A DNA stretch of 23,736 nucleotides, from the NCBI GenBank assembly GCA_003021755.1, contig PXQZ01000003.1, positions 1-23,736 on the forward strand, in the 5' to 3' direction. Numbering within the stretch: position 1 is the stretch's first letter; each line of letters starts with the position of its first letter. Positions 7,672 through 14,877 of the stretch are shown here, one piece after another. The position numbers and the translations under genes are program-made. This DNA is from Halobacteriales archaeon QH_8_67_36. GTDB taxonomy: Archaea > Halobacteriota > Halobacteria > Halobacteriales > Haloarculaceae. The notes beneath the pieces were generated by a model. The model searched no databases. It worked only from the letters and a program-made list of their open reading frames with translations, and was not told the origin of the DNA.

Positions 7672-9716
7672 GCGCCCTCGACGACGCTTGGGACCGAGCC
7701 GACCGGCTGCCCGACGCCGTGCTGGTCGCGGGGTACATCGTCGCGCTCTGGCTGGTGCTGGCGGCGGTGGCCGCCGCCGTCGGCGGGCAACAGGCGACCA
7801 ACCTCGCCGCCGGGTTCGTCGGCAGCGTGACCCTGCTCATCGGCGCCTACGCCCTTCTCACGCTGGCGCTGAACCTCCAGTGGGGGTACACCGGGCTGTT
7901 CAACATCGGCATCGCGGGCTTCATGGCCGTCGGCGCCTACACCACCGCGATACTGACCGCGCCCGTGAACCCGTCGACGGCCGGCGGCGTCCCGGGCTTT
8001 GGCCTGCCGCTGTGGGTCGGGCTGCCCGGCGGCATGGTGGCGGCAGCCGTCGTCGGCGCCGTCGCCGCCCTGCCGGCGCTCAGGCTCCGCGCCGACTATC
8101 TCGCCATCGTCACCGTTGCCCTCTCGGAGATCATCCGCCTGTTCGTCAACTGGCGGGGCGCACAGGAAGTGACCTACTTCGGGCAGACGTTCGGCACCGG
8201 CGGGGCAACCGGTATCGGATTCAAATCGCCCCGGCGAGTGGTCGCGGATCTCGTCACCGGCGTCGGCCAGCCCGTCGTCTCGGCCGCCGAAAGCATCGGC
8301 GTCTCGGCGCCCAACGTCGTCAACATCGCCTACGGGCTCGGGTTGCTGGCACTGGTCGCCGCGAGCTTCTGGCTGCTGAACCGGCTCGTCGAGTCCCCCT
8401 TCGGCCGCGTGCTGAAGGCCATCCGCGAGGACGAGACGGTCACCCAGTCGCTCGGCAAGGACACCCGGCTGTTCAAGATAAAGGCGTTCATGATAGGCTG
8501 TGCGCTGATGGGGCTGGCCGGCGCGCTGTTCCGCGGGAACGCCGGCTACATCAGCCCCGCGCAGTTCCGCCCCACCGTCACGTTCTACGTCTTCGCCGCG
8601 CTCATCATCGGCGGCTCCGGGTCGAACACCGGCAGTATCCTCGGGGCAGCGACCTTCACCGCCCTGCTGTTCTATCTCCCGGCCCGCCTCGGCGAGAACC
8701 TCCCGACCTTCGGCGCGAGTTCCCCCGGGAATATTGTCGACGCCGTCAGCCCACTTGGGGTGTTGAACCCGGGGCCGCTGGTGGCCTACGTCGCCGGAAA
8801 CGTCAGCACGCTCCGGTTCGTCCTCATCGGCGTCGTCCTCGTTTACATCATCCAGAACCGCCCGGTGACACCGATGAGTGAGCCCGACACCGCCGAACCG
8901 GCGTCCGCCACTACCACGGACGTGCCCACGACGAGCGACGCCGTCGACGCGCCGCTGCTGGAGGTCGACGGGCTCCGCAAGGAGTTCGGCGGCGTGACCG
9001 CCGTCGACGGGGCCTCCTTCCGCGTCGCACCCGGCTCCCTGACCGGCCTCATCGGCCCGAACGGCGCCGGCAAGTCGACGACGTTCAACTGCATCACCGG
9101 CATCCACGAGCCGACCGGCGGCACCGTCCGCTTCGACGGGCAGGACGTGACCGGGCTGGCGTCGCACACGCTCGCAAACCGGGGGCTGGTCCGGACCTTC
9201 CAGATAGCCCGCGAACTCTCCGAGATGACAGTCCTGGAGAACGTCATGCTCGCGCCGCCGGGCCAGCGCGGCGAATCGGCCGCCAGAGCCGTCCTGCCCG
9301 GGCTCCGGGACCAGGTTCGGGAAGCCGAACGCGAGGTGGTCGAGACGGCCTGGGAGACGCTTGACTTCTTCGAGATAGCCCACCTCGCCCACGAGAACGC
9401 GGGGTCGCTGTCGGGCGGCCAGCGGAAACTGCTTGAGATGGCCCGCGTGCTGTCGACCGACCCCGAGATGGTGCTGCTGGACGAACCGCTCGCGGGGGTG
9501 AACCCGACGCTGGAGGAGAAACTCCTCGACCGCATCGACGAACTCCGCCGGGACGGGCTGACCTTCCTGCTCGTCGAACACGACATGGACGTCATCATGC
9601 GCCACTGCGAGCACATCATCGTCATGCACCAGGGGCAGGTCCTCGCCGAGGGCGACGCCGACACCATCCAGTCCGACGAGCGCGTTCTGGAGGCCTACCT
9701 CGGAGGTGACGTATGA
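7668..9716 (+). CDS. livM-livG: fused LivM permease - LivG ATPase of the branched-chain amino acid-type ABC transporter
   Basis: This 682-residue fusion starts at GTG 7668, overlapping the livH stop. Residues 1 to about 400 are the LivM permease, with WGYTGLFNIGIAGFMAVGAY near 70 and the EAA-like loop FGRVLKAIREDETVTQSLGK near 245. Residues about 425-682 are the LivG ATPase: Walker A GPNGAGKST near 463, signature LSGGQRK near 580, Walker B VLLDEP near 600 and switch His in VEHD near 635. The joint is a Thr/Ala/Pro-rich linker without a stop. Met403 (ATG 8874) is preceded at 5 nt by GGTGA, a Shine-Dalgarno-like site. A separate LivG could therefore also be made, and the fusion could be recent loss of a livM stop. 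Permease-ATPase fusions of this family are known elsewhere. It ends in an ATGA overlap with livF. Confidence 0.92.
   Translation: MSALDDAWDRADRLPDAVLVAGYIVALWLVLAAVAAAVGGQQATNLAAGFVGSVTLLIGAYALLTLALNLQWGYTGLFNIGIAGFMAVGAYTTAILTAPVNPSTAGGVPGFGLPLWVGLPGGMVAAAVVGAVAALPALRLRADYLAIVTVALSEIIRLFVNWRGAQEVTYFGQTFGTGGATGIGFKSPRRVVADLVTGVGQPVVSAAESIGVSAPNVVNIAYGLGLLALVAASFWLLNRLVESPFGRVLKAIREDETVTQSLGKDTRLFKIKAFMIGCALMGLAGALFRGNAGYISPAQFRPTVTFYVFAALIIGGSGSNTGSILGAATFTALLFYLPARLGENLPTFGASSPGNIVDAVSPLGVLNPGPLVAYVAGNVSTLRFVLIGVVLVYIIQNRPVTPMSEPDTAEPASATTTDVPTTSDAVDAPLLEVDGLRKEFGGVTAVDGASFRVAPGSLTGLIGPNGAGKSTTFNCITGIHEPTGGTVRFDGQDVTGLASHTLANRGLVRTFQIARELSEMTVLENVMLAPPGQRGESAARAVLPGLRDQVREAEREVVETAWETLDFFEIAHLAHENAGSLSGGQRKLLEMARVLSTDPEMVLLDEPLAGVNPTLEEKLLDRIDELRRDGLTFLLVEHDMDVIMRHCEHIIVMHQGQVLAEGDADTIQSDERVLEAYLGGDV
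9702..9709 (+). promoter_or_regulatory. Shine-Dalgarno site of livF
   Basis: GGAGGTGA lies 3 nt before the livF ATG at 9713. It is a full anti-16S match inside the end of livM-livG, as expected for an internal operon gene in a genome where first genes are mostly leaderless. Confidence 0.7.
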
Positions 9717-10468
9717 GCCAGCAGGCCAGCCGGTCGACTGCGGTGACGCTGCCGGACCCGGCCGAGAGCCTGCTCGCGGTGCGTGACTTGGACGCCGGCT
9801 ACGGGGACCTGCAGGTGCTCGACGGGGTCGACATGGACGTCGGCGACGGCGAGTACGTCGTCATCGTCGGGCCCAACGGCGCCGGGAAGTCGACCGTGAT
9901 GAAGTCCGTCTTCGGGCTGACGACGTACATGGGCGGCTCCGTGACGTTCGACGGCCGGGAGATAAGCAAGCGCCGGCCCGACGAGATAATCCATGAAGGC
10001 ATCGGCTACGTCCCCCAAAACGAGAACGTCTTCGGCAGCCTCAGCGTCCGGGAGAACCTGGAGATGGGTGCGTACATCCTCGACGACGTACCCGAAGCGC
10101 AGATCGAAGCCGTCTACGACCGGTTCCCTATCCTCGAAGAGCGTTCGACACAGACCGCCGGGACGCTCTCGGGCGGCCAGCAGCAGATGCTGGCGATGGG
10201 CCGTGCGCTCATGCTCGACCCGGACCTCCTCCTGCTCGATGAGCCCTCGGCGGGGCTGGCGCCGGACCTCGTCGAGGAGATGTTCGACCGCATCGACGGC
10301 ATCAACGAGGACGGCACGGCCGTCATGATGGTCGAACAGAACGCGAAGGAGGCCCTGCGTCGCTGTGACCGCGGCTACGTCCTCGTCCAGGGGCGGAACC
10401 GGTATCAGGACACCGGAGAGACGCTTCTGGCGGACCAGGACGTGCGCCAGGAGTTCCTCGGCGGGTAA
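9713..10468 (+). CDS. livF: branched-chain amino acid/amide-type ABC transporter ATPase LivF
   Basis: This 251-residue cytoplasmic ATPase pairs with the LivG domain to power the importer. Walker A GPNGAGKST is near 53, the Q-loop is in GYVPQNENVFG, signature LSGGQQQ is near 151, Walker B LLLLDEP is near 171 and the switch region is MMVEQNA, where LivF proteins characteristically have Gln in place of the usual His. The N-terminal 18 residues are an unconserved tail before LLAVRDL. The start ATG 9713 overlaps the preceding stop and has a strong Shine-Dalgarno site. It is the last plus-strand gene of the transporter and converges with the solute-binding protein gene, leaving only 13 nt between the stop codons. 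Confidence 0.94.
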   Translation: MSQQASRSTAVTLPDPAESLLAVRDLDAGYGDLQVLDGVDMDVGDGEYVVIVGPNGAGKSTVMKSVFGLTTYMGGSVTFDGREISKRRPDEIIHEGIGYVPQNENVFGSLSVRENLEMGAYILDDVPEAQIEAVYDRFPILEERSTQTAGTLSGGQQQMLAMGRALMLDPDLLLLDEPSAGLAPDLVEEMFDRIDGINEDGTAVMMVEQNAKEALRRCDRGYVLVQGRNRYQDTGETLLADQDVRQEFLGG

Positions 10469-10481
10469 AAGGGGTGCGCGG

Positions 10482-11777
10482 CTACTGGTTCAAGGCGCTG
10501 TTTATCTGTGAGGTGTAGGAGGACTGTTGTGACTCGAAGCCCACCTGCTGGAGCACCTGTCCGTCCTGTTCCTCCTGGAACGCGCTGGCGAAGCTCTCCT
10601 GGAGCGCCTGGCCGTAGCTGTTGTTGAGATACAGCGTCGAGGCCGTCGAGGCGCCGATGTCCTCGCTCGCGACCTGTGCCAGCACCTGTCCCTGGAGCGC
10701 GTCGCTCGGGGGCGTCCGGAACAGGAAGTCGCTGTCGTCGAGGTCCGTGATGTTCGGCGACGTCGACGCCGGCGAGCACGCCACCACCTCGTTGTCCACC
10801 AGGACGTTGTTGGCCACGCGGATGGTCGACTCGGAGGAGGCGGCTCCGGTGAGCGACGGGTAGCCCGCACTCACGAGCGAGTTGGCCGCGTCGACGGCCG
10901 CCTGCGCCGTCGACTGAGTGTCGCCGACCTGCGTGTCGATGGACTGGTCGATGCTGTCTCTGAGCTGTATGGCCGGGAGCAACGCGGCGTCCCGAATCGG
11001 TCCGCCGAGGTTCCCGAGGTCGCCGGTCTCGGGCTGCAGGACGCCCAGTCGAACCGTCCGGTCGCTCCCGCTGCCGCTCCCGGCCGGTTCGGGCTGTGGC
11101 ACGTCGCCGGAGGCCCCGAAGTCGACGGTGTCGGTCGACTCGTACCCGTCCTCGGTGAAGCCAAACACCTGGTACTGCGCGGAGGTGATGTCCCCCGCGT
11201 CGTCGAAGTCGACGCTGCCCGACGCCCCCTCGTACTGGATGTTCTCGCCGGCGGCGGCCGCCTCCGCCGCTGCCGGTAGCTCCGAGGGCGCGTACGTGTC
11301 TCCGCCCGGGTTCGCGACCACGCGCATGTGGTCGCGGACCGACGCGCCGTCGTTCTCCCCGGCCATGAGGTTCGCCAGAATCTGGACCGCCGAGGCGTCG
11401 TAGGCCTGCGAGGTGAACACGCCCGGCGAGTCGCCGAACTCGTCCTCGAACAGCGACTCGAAGGTGTCGACCCCCGGACCGGCGGCCGAGGGCGCGGTCC
11501 CCTGGACGTTCGACATGTCGTCGCCGACGTCGCCCGGCAGGGCGTCGTCCTGCAGCCCGTCCGTCACGAGGATGTCGGTCGTATCGTCGCCGTAATCGGC
11601 GTAGTAGTCCTTGAATAGCTGGACGCCGCTCTGTGGGTAACCCACGACCATCAGGACGTCAGGCGTCTCGCCGCCGCTGGTGGATTCGGTCGAACAGCCG
11701 GCCAGTCCGACGAGGCCGGCCGCGCTGGCCACGCCGGTGTACTTCAGGAACGATCGCCTGTTGGTATCGTCTTCCAT
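10482..11777 (-). CDS. livJ: circularly permuted LivJ-type solute-binding lipoprotein
   Basis: A 431-residue lipoprotein. A Tat signal (RRSFLK, 7-12) and lipobox LAGC (Cys28) anchor it outside the membrane beside the LivHMGF importer. The order of the periplasmic-binding (type 1) fold is swapped. Residues 39-220 (PDVLMVVGYPQSGVQLFKDY through DTVDF) match the C-terminal half of LivJ. Residues 221-239 are a Gly/Ser/Pro linker. Residues 240-431 (TVRLGVLQPETGDLGNLGG through SSYTSQINSALNQ) match the N-terminal half, including ACSPAS and FRTPPS. In E. coli LivJ the corresponding order is KVAVVGAMSG ... FSTLVARLKKENID, then FVYYGGYHPEMGQ ... FGVFDW. Cut and joint fall exactly at homologous positions and the frame is intact. 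The start at ATG 11777 is preferred over an upstream in-frame Met at 11828 because a TATA box lies between them, 30 nt before 11777. Family membership is certain; function after permutation is inferred. Confidence 0.9.
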   Translation of the reverse strand: MEDDTNRRSFLKYTGVASAAGLVGLAGCSTESTSGGETPDVLMVVGYPQSGVQLFKDYYADYGDDTTDILVTDGLQDDALPGDVGDDMSNVQGTAPSAAGPGVDTFESLFEDEFGDSPGVFTSQAYDASAVQILANLMAGENDGASVRDHMRVVANPGGDTYAPSELPAAAEAAAAGENIQYEGASGSVDFDDAGDITSAQYQVFGFTEDGYESTDTVDFGASGDVPQPEPAGSGSGSDRTVRLGVLQPETGDLGNLGGPIRDAALLPAIQLRDSIDQSIDTQVGDTQSTAQAAVDAANSLVSAGYPSLTGAASSESTIRVANNVLVDNEVVACSPASTSPNITDLDDSDFLFRTPPSDALQGQVLAQVASEDIGASTASTLYLNNSYGQALQESFASAFQEEQDGQVLQQVGFESQQSSYTSQINSALNQ

Positions 11778-11802
11778 ACTGATAGCCCCGTTATGGCCCA
11801 TA

Positions 11803-11812
11803 GGTAAAATAG
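11803..11812 (-). promoter_or_regulatory. TATA box of the permuted solute-binding protein gene
   Basis: On the minus strand CTATTTTACC is centred about 30 nt upstream of the ATG at 11777. It lies inside the longer open frame starting at 11828, which argues against that longer start. Confidence 0.6.
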
Positions 11813-11857
11813 GTTGCCCGTAACTCACTGTTCGTGCTTAGTTTAGCAGCAACGGAC

Positions 11858-12532
11858 TCAGAGAGCCAGAAAGCCCCGGCCTGTTACACTCGGGGGTGGT
11901 TCGAGAGAGCGAAGCTCTCTCGTCATCTGCTCACGGGCGCGAAGCGCCCGTTCGCAGGTTCGTGGGACCGCCATGTTCACCTTCGTCCCGATGGGGAGAA
12001 CGAAGCGGGCGTCCTCGGGGGGCATCCCGAGATCGAGTAGCTTCTGATAGGACTCGACGGCGTCCTCGATGGTGTCTCTGAAAACCTCGGCGCGTTCTTC
12101 GACGGCCGCCTCGTCGACGGCGCCGCTCTGCTGGTTCCGACCCACCCAGTCGGGGTCCGTCGCCGACGGCGGGATGACGACCATCTCGCCCTCCCGGACG
12201 TCGGCCGGGTCGACGTCGTCGAAGGCGACGTAGCGCATCGACTGTACGTCGAAGGAGACGTGTCGGTGGCGGGTGATCTGGGCCATACACGAGCGGGAGA
12301 CGCCCTCGACGGCGAACGTTATCTGTGGATGCTCGAACGGGCCGAAGTGGCCGTGGTCCAGCAAGTGGCCGATAAGGGTCTCCTTCTTGTCTCTCGGCGT
12401 CTCGCCCTCGACACCCCCCATCGTCGCCTCGAAGGACTGTCCGCCGACGAATTCGTCGCTGTAGTCGTTCCGTGCCCCCTTGCAGATGAGTTCCTCCGGG
12501 TCCTCGGTGGCTTCCAGCAGCGTGACTTCCAT
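11858..12532 (-). CDS. thyX: FAD-dependent thymidylate synthase ThyX with replaced C-terminus, probably inactive
   Basis: ThyX methylates dUMP to dTMP using methylene-tetrahydrofolate and FAD. Residues 1-187 read as a normal archaeal ThyX: GHFGPFEHPQ at 61-70, the ThyX motif RHR-x7-S at 88-98 (RHRHVSFDVQS), then PPSATDPDW and PPEDARFVLPIGTKVNM. Family members continue with a segment like N-x-RSL-x-H-x6-R-x5-AQWEIR, which carries the dUMP-binding Arg, and about 60 residues in all. Here the frame instead runs into 37 unrelated Arg/Leu-rich residues encoded by two perfect hairpins. No remnant of the missing part appears in the other frames or before the next gene. I infer a 3' deletion with junction near 11971. 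It may be a pseudogene, or thymidylate may be made by another enzyme elsewhere. Confidence 0.85.
   Translation of the reverse strand: MEVTLLEATEDPEELICKGARNDYSDEFVGGQSFEATMGGVEGETPRDKKETLIGHLLDHGHFGPFEHPQITFAVEGVSRSCMAQITRHRHVSFDVQSMRYVAFDDVDPADVREGEMVVIPPSATDPDWVGRNQQSGAVDEAAVEERAEVFRDTIEDAVESYQKLLDLGMPPEDARFVLPIGTKVNMAVPRTCERALRAREQMTRELRSLEPPPSVTGRGFLAL
11902..11951. repeat. pair of perfect inverted repeats with GAA loops
   Basis: CGAGAGAGC-GAA-GCTCTCTCG (11902-11922, 9-bp arms) and ACGGGCGC-GAA-GCGCCCGT (11933-11951, 8-bp arms) lie 10 bp apart in the foreign tail of thyX. Both can form tight hairpins with the same 3-nt loop (TTC on the transcribed minus strand). They may act as a transcript end or be part of a dispersed repeat. 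Confidence 0.7.
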
Positions 12533-12554
12533 ACGAGGTGGGAAGGCCCGAGGG

Positions 12555-12564
12555 GCAAAAGTAC
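12555..12564 (-). promoter_or_regulatory. TATA-like box of thyX
   Basis: On the minus strand GTACTTTTGC is centred about 28 nt upstream of the ATG at 12532. The sequence is weaker than consensus, but spacing is right. Confidence 0.35.
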
Positions 12565-12583
12565 TCCCCTCCAGTCCGCTGGT

Positions 12584-13243
12584 TCAGATACGCTTCCAGT
12601 CGGTCGGCTCGTTGGCCAGCCCCAGTACGCGGGCCTCGCGGCCGCCACCCTCGGCGTCGCGGATGTCGATGAGACCGTCGAAGGCCTGCTTGATGACCTG
12701 GATGGTCTGTTGGTCGTGTGCCCCCGAGTCGATGGTGAACACGCCGATGTAACCGGCGGCGTCGAGCCGCGAGGAGAGCACGTGACAGAACTTGAACACG
12801 GTCTTCTTGTCCGTGTACGTGAGCATCGTCGACAGCGAGACGAGCGCCAGACGGCCCCGATCGCGCCCGGAGTCGTGAAGCCCTTCAAGCGCCTTGGTGA
12901 TGCCGATACCGATACCCGTCAGGTCGCCCGGCGAGGAGACCTGGTGGACGGAGACCCCTTCGATGAGTTCGGGGTCGGCCCCGCCCTCGCCGCGGCAGTC
13001 GACGACACCCAGCTGGGCGCCCCGAAGCTTCGGCACGCGGTCGCGAAACTCCTCGACGACGCTGGCCGCCCCGTCGCTCGTGGTCACGACCACGGCGCCG
13101 TCACCGCTTTCCGCCCCGTCTGCCAACACGTCGTACACCAGATTCTCCTTCCCGGTCATCGCCGGTCCCGAGACGAGAATGCTGGACCCTGGACTGACCT
13201 CGGCCAGTGCATCGAAATCGAGAACTGATGATAGATCGTACAT
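12584..13243 (-). CDS. RAD55/KaiC-like P-loop ATPase linked to a HalX response regulator
   Basis: A 219-residue single-domain RecA-superfamily protein. The Walker A region is GPAMTGKEN (26-34), with Glu where most P-loops have Ser or Thr after Lys. A Walker B-like strand RLALVSLST follows near 130-138, then HVLSSRLDAAGYIGVFTID and a C-terminal beta-rich stretch. Haloarchaea have many such GvpD/RAD55-related proteins encoded beside histidine kinases and HalX regulators, with an assumed signalling or regulatory role. The gene starts 13 nt after the response regulator stop, in the same direction, so the two form an operon; GGGGGC lies upstream of its ATG as a possible ribosome site. The Glu substitution may weaken metal binding, so nucleotide hydrolysis is uncertain. 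Confidence 0.78.
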   Translation of the reverse strand: MYDLSSVLDFDALAEVSPGSSILVSGPAMTGKENLVYDVLADGAESGDGAVVVTTSDGAASVVEEFRDRVPKLRGAQLGVVDCRGEGGADPELIEGVSVHQVSSPGDLTGIGIGITKALEGLHDSGRDRGRLALVSLSTMLTYTDKKTVFKFCHVLSSRLDAAGYIGVFTIDSGAHDQQTIQVIKQAFDGLIDIRDAEGGGREARVLGLANEPTDWKRI

Positions 13244-13256
13244 ATATTAGCCCCCG

Positions 13257-13841
13257 TTATTTCCCTTCGCCGTTGCTCAGCCCACGCAACGTCGCGATGA
13301 AGTCGTCGTCGTCTTCGATACCCCCCAGTGCGTCGTCGAGGCTCTCACGCCGCTCGGCTATCTCCTCGGTTAGCGACGCGTACCGGTCGCTCTCGGCCAG
13401 TTCCGCGCTGGATTTGGTCGCCTCCAACGTGGCCTGTTTCTCGACGAGCGCGTAGTACTCCTGCAACAGTGAGTCGTACTCCGACCGCTCCAGTAGGTTC
13501 GTCACGGTGTCGTGAAGCTGTTCGCTCCGAATCGGTTTCGAGAGGTAGGCGTCAAAGCCCATCTCGAGGATGTCGAAGTCGGGCTCGACGGCGGTGACCA
13601 TCGCCACCCGGCAGCCGAGGTCACGCTCCCGAATCTCGCTGAGTACCTCGTCGCCCGACAGCCCGGGCATCATCCGGTCCAGCAGGACGACGTCGACGCT
13701 CTCGTCGAGTAATTCGAGGCCTTCGTCCCCGTTTTCCCCCATTCTGACCTCGTAATCACCCTGTAGCCACAGTTTGTACGTCTCGGCGACGTCCGGTTCG
13801 TCCTCCACAATAAGTATGACAGGCGGATCCGGCTCGGACAT
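13257..13841 (-). CDS. HalX-type response regulator
   Basis: A 194-residue cytoplasmic regulator. Residues 7-120 are a receiver domain with the acidic pair EDE (13-15), phosphoacceptor Asp55 in VVLLDRMMPG, Thr83 and Lys102 in LSKPI. Residues about 125-192 are the HalX domain, a helical, charged region (EYYALVEKQATLEATKSS, then SDRYASLTEEIAERRESL). HalX regulators lack a DNA-binding domain and are thought to act through protein contacts or to relay to bacterio-opsin-activator-like or kinase partners. It leads an operon with the RAD55-like ATPase. Directly upstream and divergent is a decayed histidine kinase remnant, which may once have been its partner. A weak TATA-like GATACGAAAG lies about 24 nt upstream. 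Confidence 0.9.
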   Translation of the reverse strand: MSEPDPPVILIVEDEPDVAETYKLWLQGDYEVRMGENGDEGLELLDESVDVVLLDRMMPGLSGDEVLSEIRERDLGCRVAMVTAVEPDFDILEMGFDAYLSKPIRSEQLHDTVTNLLERSEYDSLLQEYYALVEKQATLEATKSSAELAESDRYASLTEEIAERRESLDDALGGIEDDDDFIATLRGLSNGEGK

Positions 13842-13885
13842 GCTGTTCTTACTACTCCAACTTTCGTATCCACCTACATAGCCCT

Positions 13886-14425
13886 GTGGGTGTCACCCAC
13901 CACACCCTCGCTCACGCTGACATTTCGGCGCCGAGCTGGTCGGTTCCCCAACAGGCGGCCGACCGAGAGCGACACTGCCATGGCTCGACCCACGAACACG
14001 ACGAGTCACGACAGCCACGACGACCTCCAGGTCGTCGTCGCCGACACGCTCGGAGACACGTCGACGGCGAGCTACCGGACGTGGCCGACGAGATGCTGGG
14101 GTCGGTGCTCCGGAACGTCCCCGGAAACGCTGTACAGCACAACCGGAGCGACGACCCCACGGTGACGGCCGGTGTAGAAACGGACGCGGGGACCGTCAGT
14201 GTCAGACTCGCCGACGGCGTCCTCGACGAACAGCAGGAGGCCATCTTCAGCCAGGGCGAGCGCGGGATGTCGAGCGGGGGCATCGGCCTGTATCTCGTCC
14301 GGACACTCGTCGACCAGTACGGCGGCCGTGTCTGGGTGGATGACGACTCAACCGGCGCCGTCTTCGTCGTCGAACTCGAACGGCAGCAACGGTTTTCAGC
14401 CGCCGCCCCAATCCTCCCGGTATGA
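13886..14425 (+). pseudogene. histidine kinase remnant (HATPase domain, frameshifted and missing the G1 box)
   Basis: The open frame from 13886 is recognisable only from about 14069. DVADEMLGSVLRNVPGNAVQ contains the kinase N box, DAGTVSVRLADG leads to where the DNGPGIP (G1) box should be, and GGIGLYLVRTLVDQYGG is a good G2 box. The G1 residues are absent: ADG is followed directly by VLDEQQEAIFSQGERG. Upstream, kinase-like sequence DDLQVVVADTLGDTSTA is found in a different frame (14019-14067), so a frameshift or small deletion lies near 14067. No HisKA or sensor domain is present, and the first 60 residues of the long frame are Arg/His-rich nonsense. I infer an inactivated kinase, possibly the old partner of the neighbouring HalX regulator. 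Its stop overlaps the ATG of the next gene. An annotation pipeline might call it an ATP-binding protein. Confidence 0.75.
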
Positions 14426-14862
14426 CGCTGCCAGTCGACCCCGCGGCACTGGAGTCGGGCGATATCGGCGAGAAACGAGCCACGCTGGAGATGGACCACG
14501 AGACCGCCGTCGACCACGTCCGGAGCGTGTTCACGGCGGCCGGCTTCGGTGTCCCGGTCGAGTTCTCGCCGTCGGAGTTACTGAACGAGAAGGTCGACGC
14601 CGACCGGGACCCGTACCACGTGCTGGGTGCGTGTAACCCGGGGATGGCCGACCGCGCGCTCGACGCGACCGACGGCCGCATCGGTGCGCTCTTTCCCTGT
14701 AACGTCGTCGTCCGGGAGACAGAACCGGGCGTCCAGACGGTGTATCACGTCAGCATCATGCGGGCCGCGCGGCTGCTCGGGATGGCCCCCGACGACGAGG
14801 TGATGGCCGACATCGTCGCTGACACCGGCGAGCTGGTCGACGAGGCGTTCGCGAACCTCTGA
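14422..14862 (+). CDS. DUF302 domain protein
   Basis: A 146-residue soluble protein. The DUF302 pattern is clear: a start like EKRATLEMDHETAVDHVRSV, then SPSELLNEKVD, then YHVLGACNPGMADRAL (66-81) and RIGALFPCNVVVRE. Cys71 and Cys93 are the conserved ones of the family; the YHVLGACNP turn is its hallmark. DUF302 proteins form small homo-oligomers of unknown role; some have been linked to metal or haem handling or to stress, but I would not assign one. Its ATG (14422) overlaps the stop of the kinase remnant, so it may once have been co-transcribed with it. Downstream is palindromic repeat B and a convergent gene. Confidence 0.88.
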   Translation: MTLPVDPAALESGDIGEKRATLEMDHETAVDHVRSVFTAAGFGVPVEFSPSELLNEKVDADRDPYHVLGACNPGMADRALDATDGRIGALFPCNVVVRETEPGVQTVYHVSIMRAARLLGMAPDDEVMADIVADTGELVDEAFANL

Positions 14863-14877
14863 CCATCCTACCCTCAC

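Noticed and set aside
7512..9629. A 705-codon minus-strand open frame opposite livM-livG
   Set aside because: The composition is His/Arg/Gly-rich with no domains, and the plus strand encodes a clear permease and ATPase.
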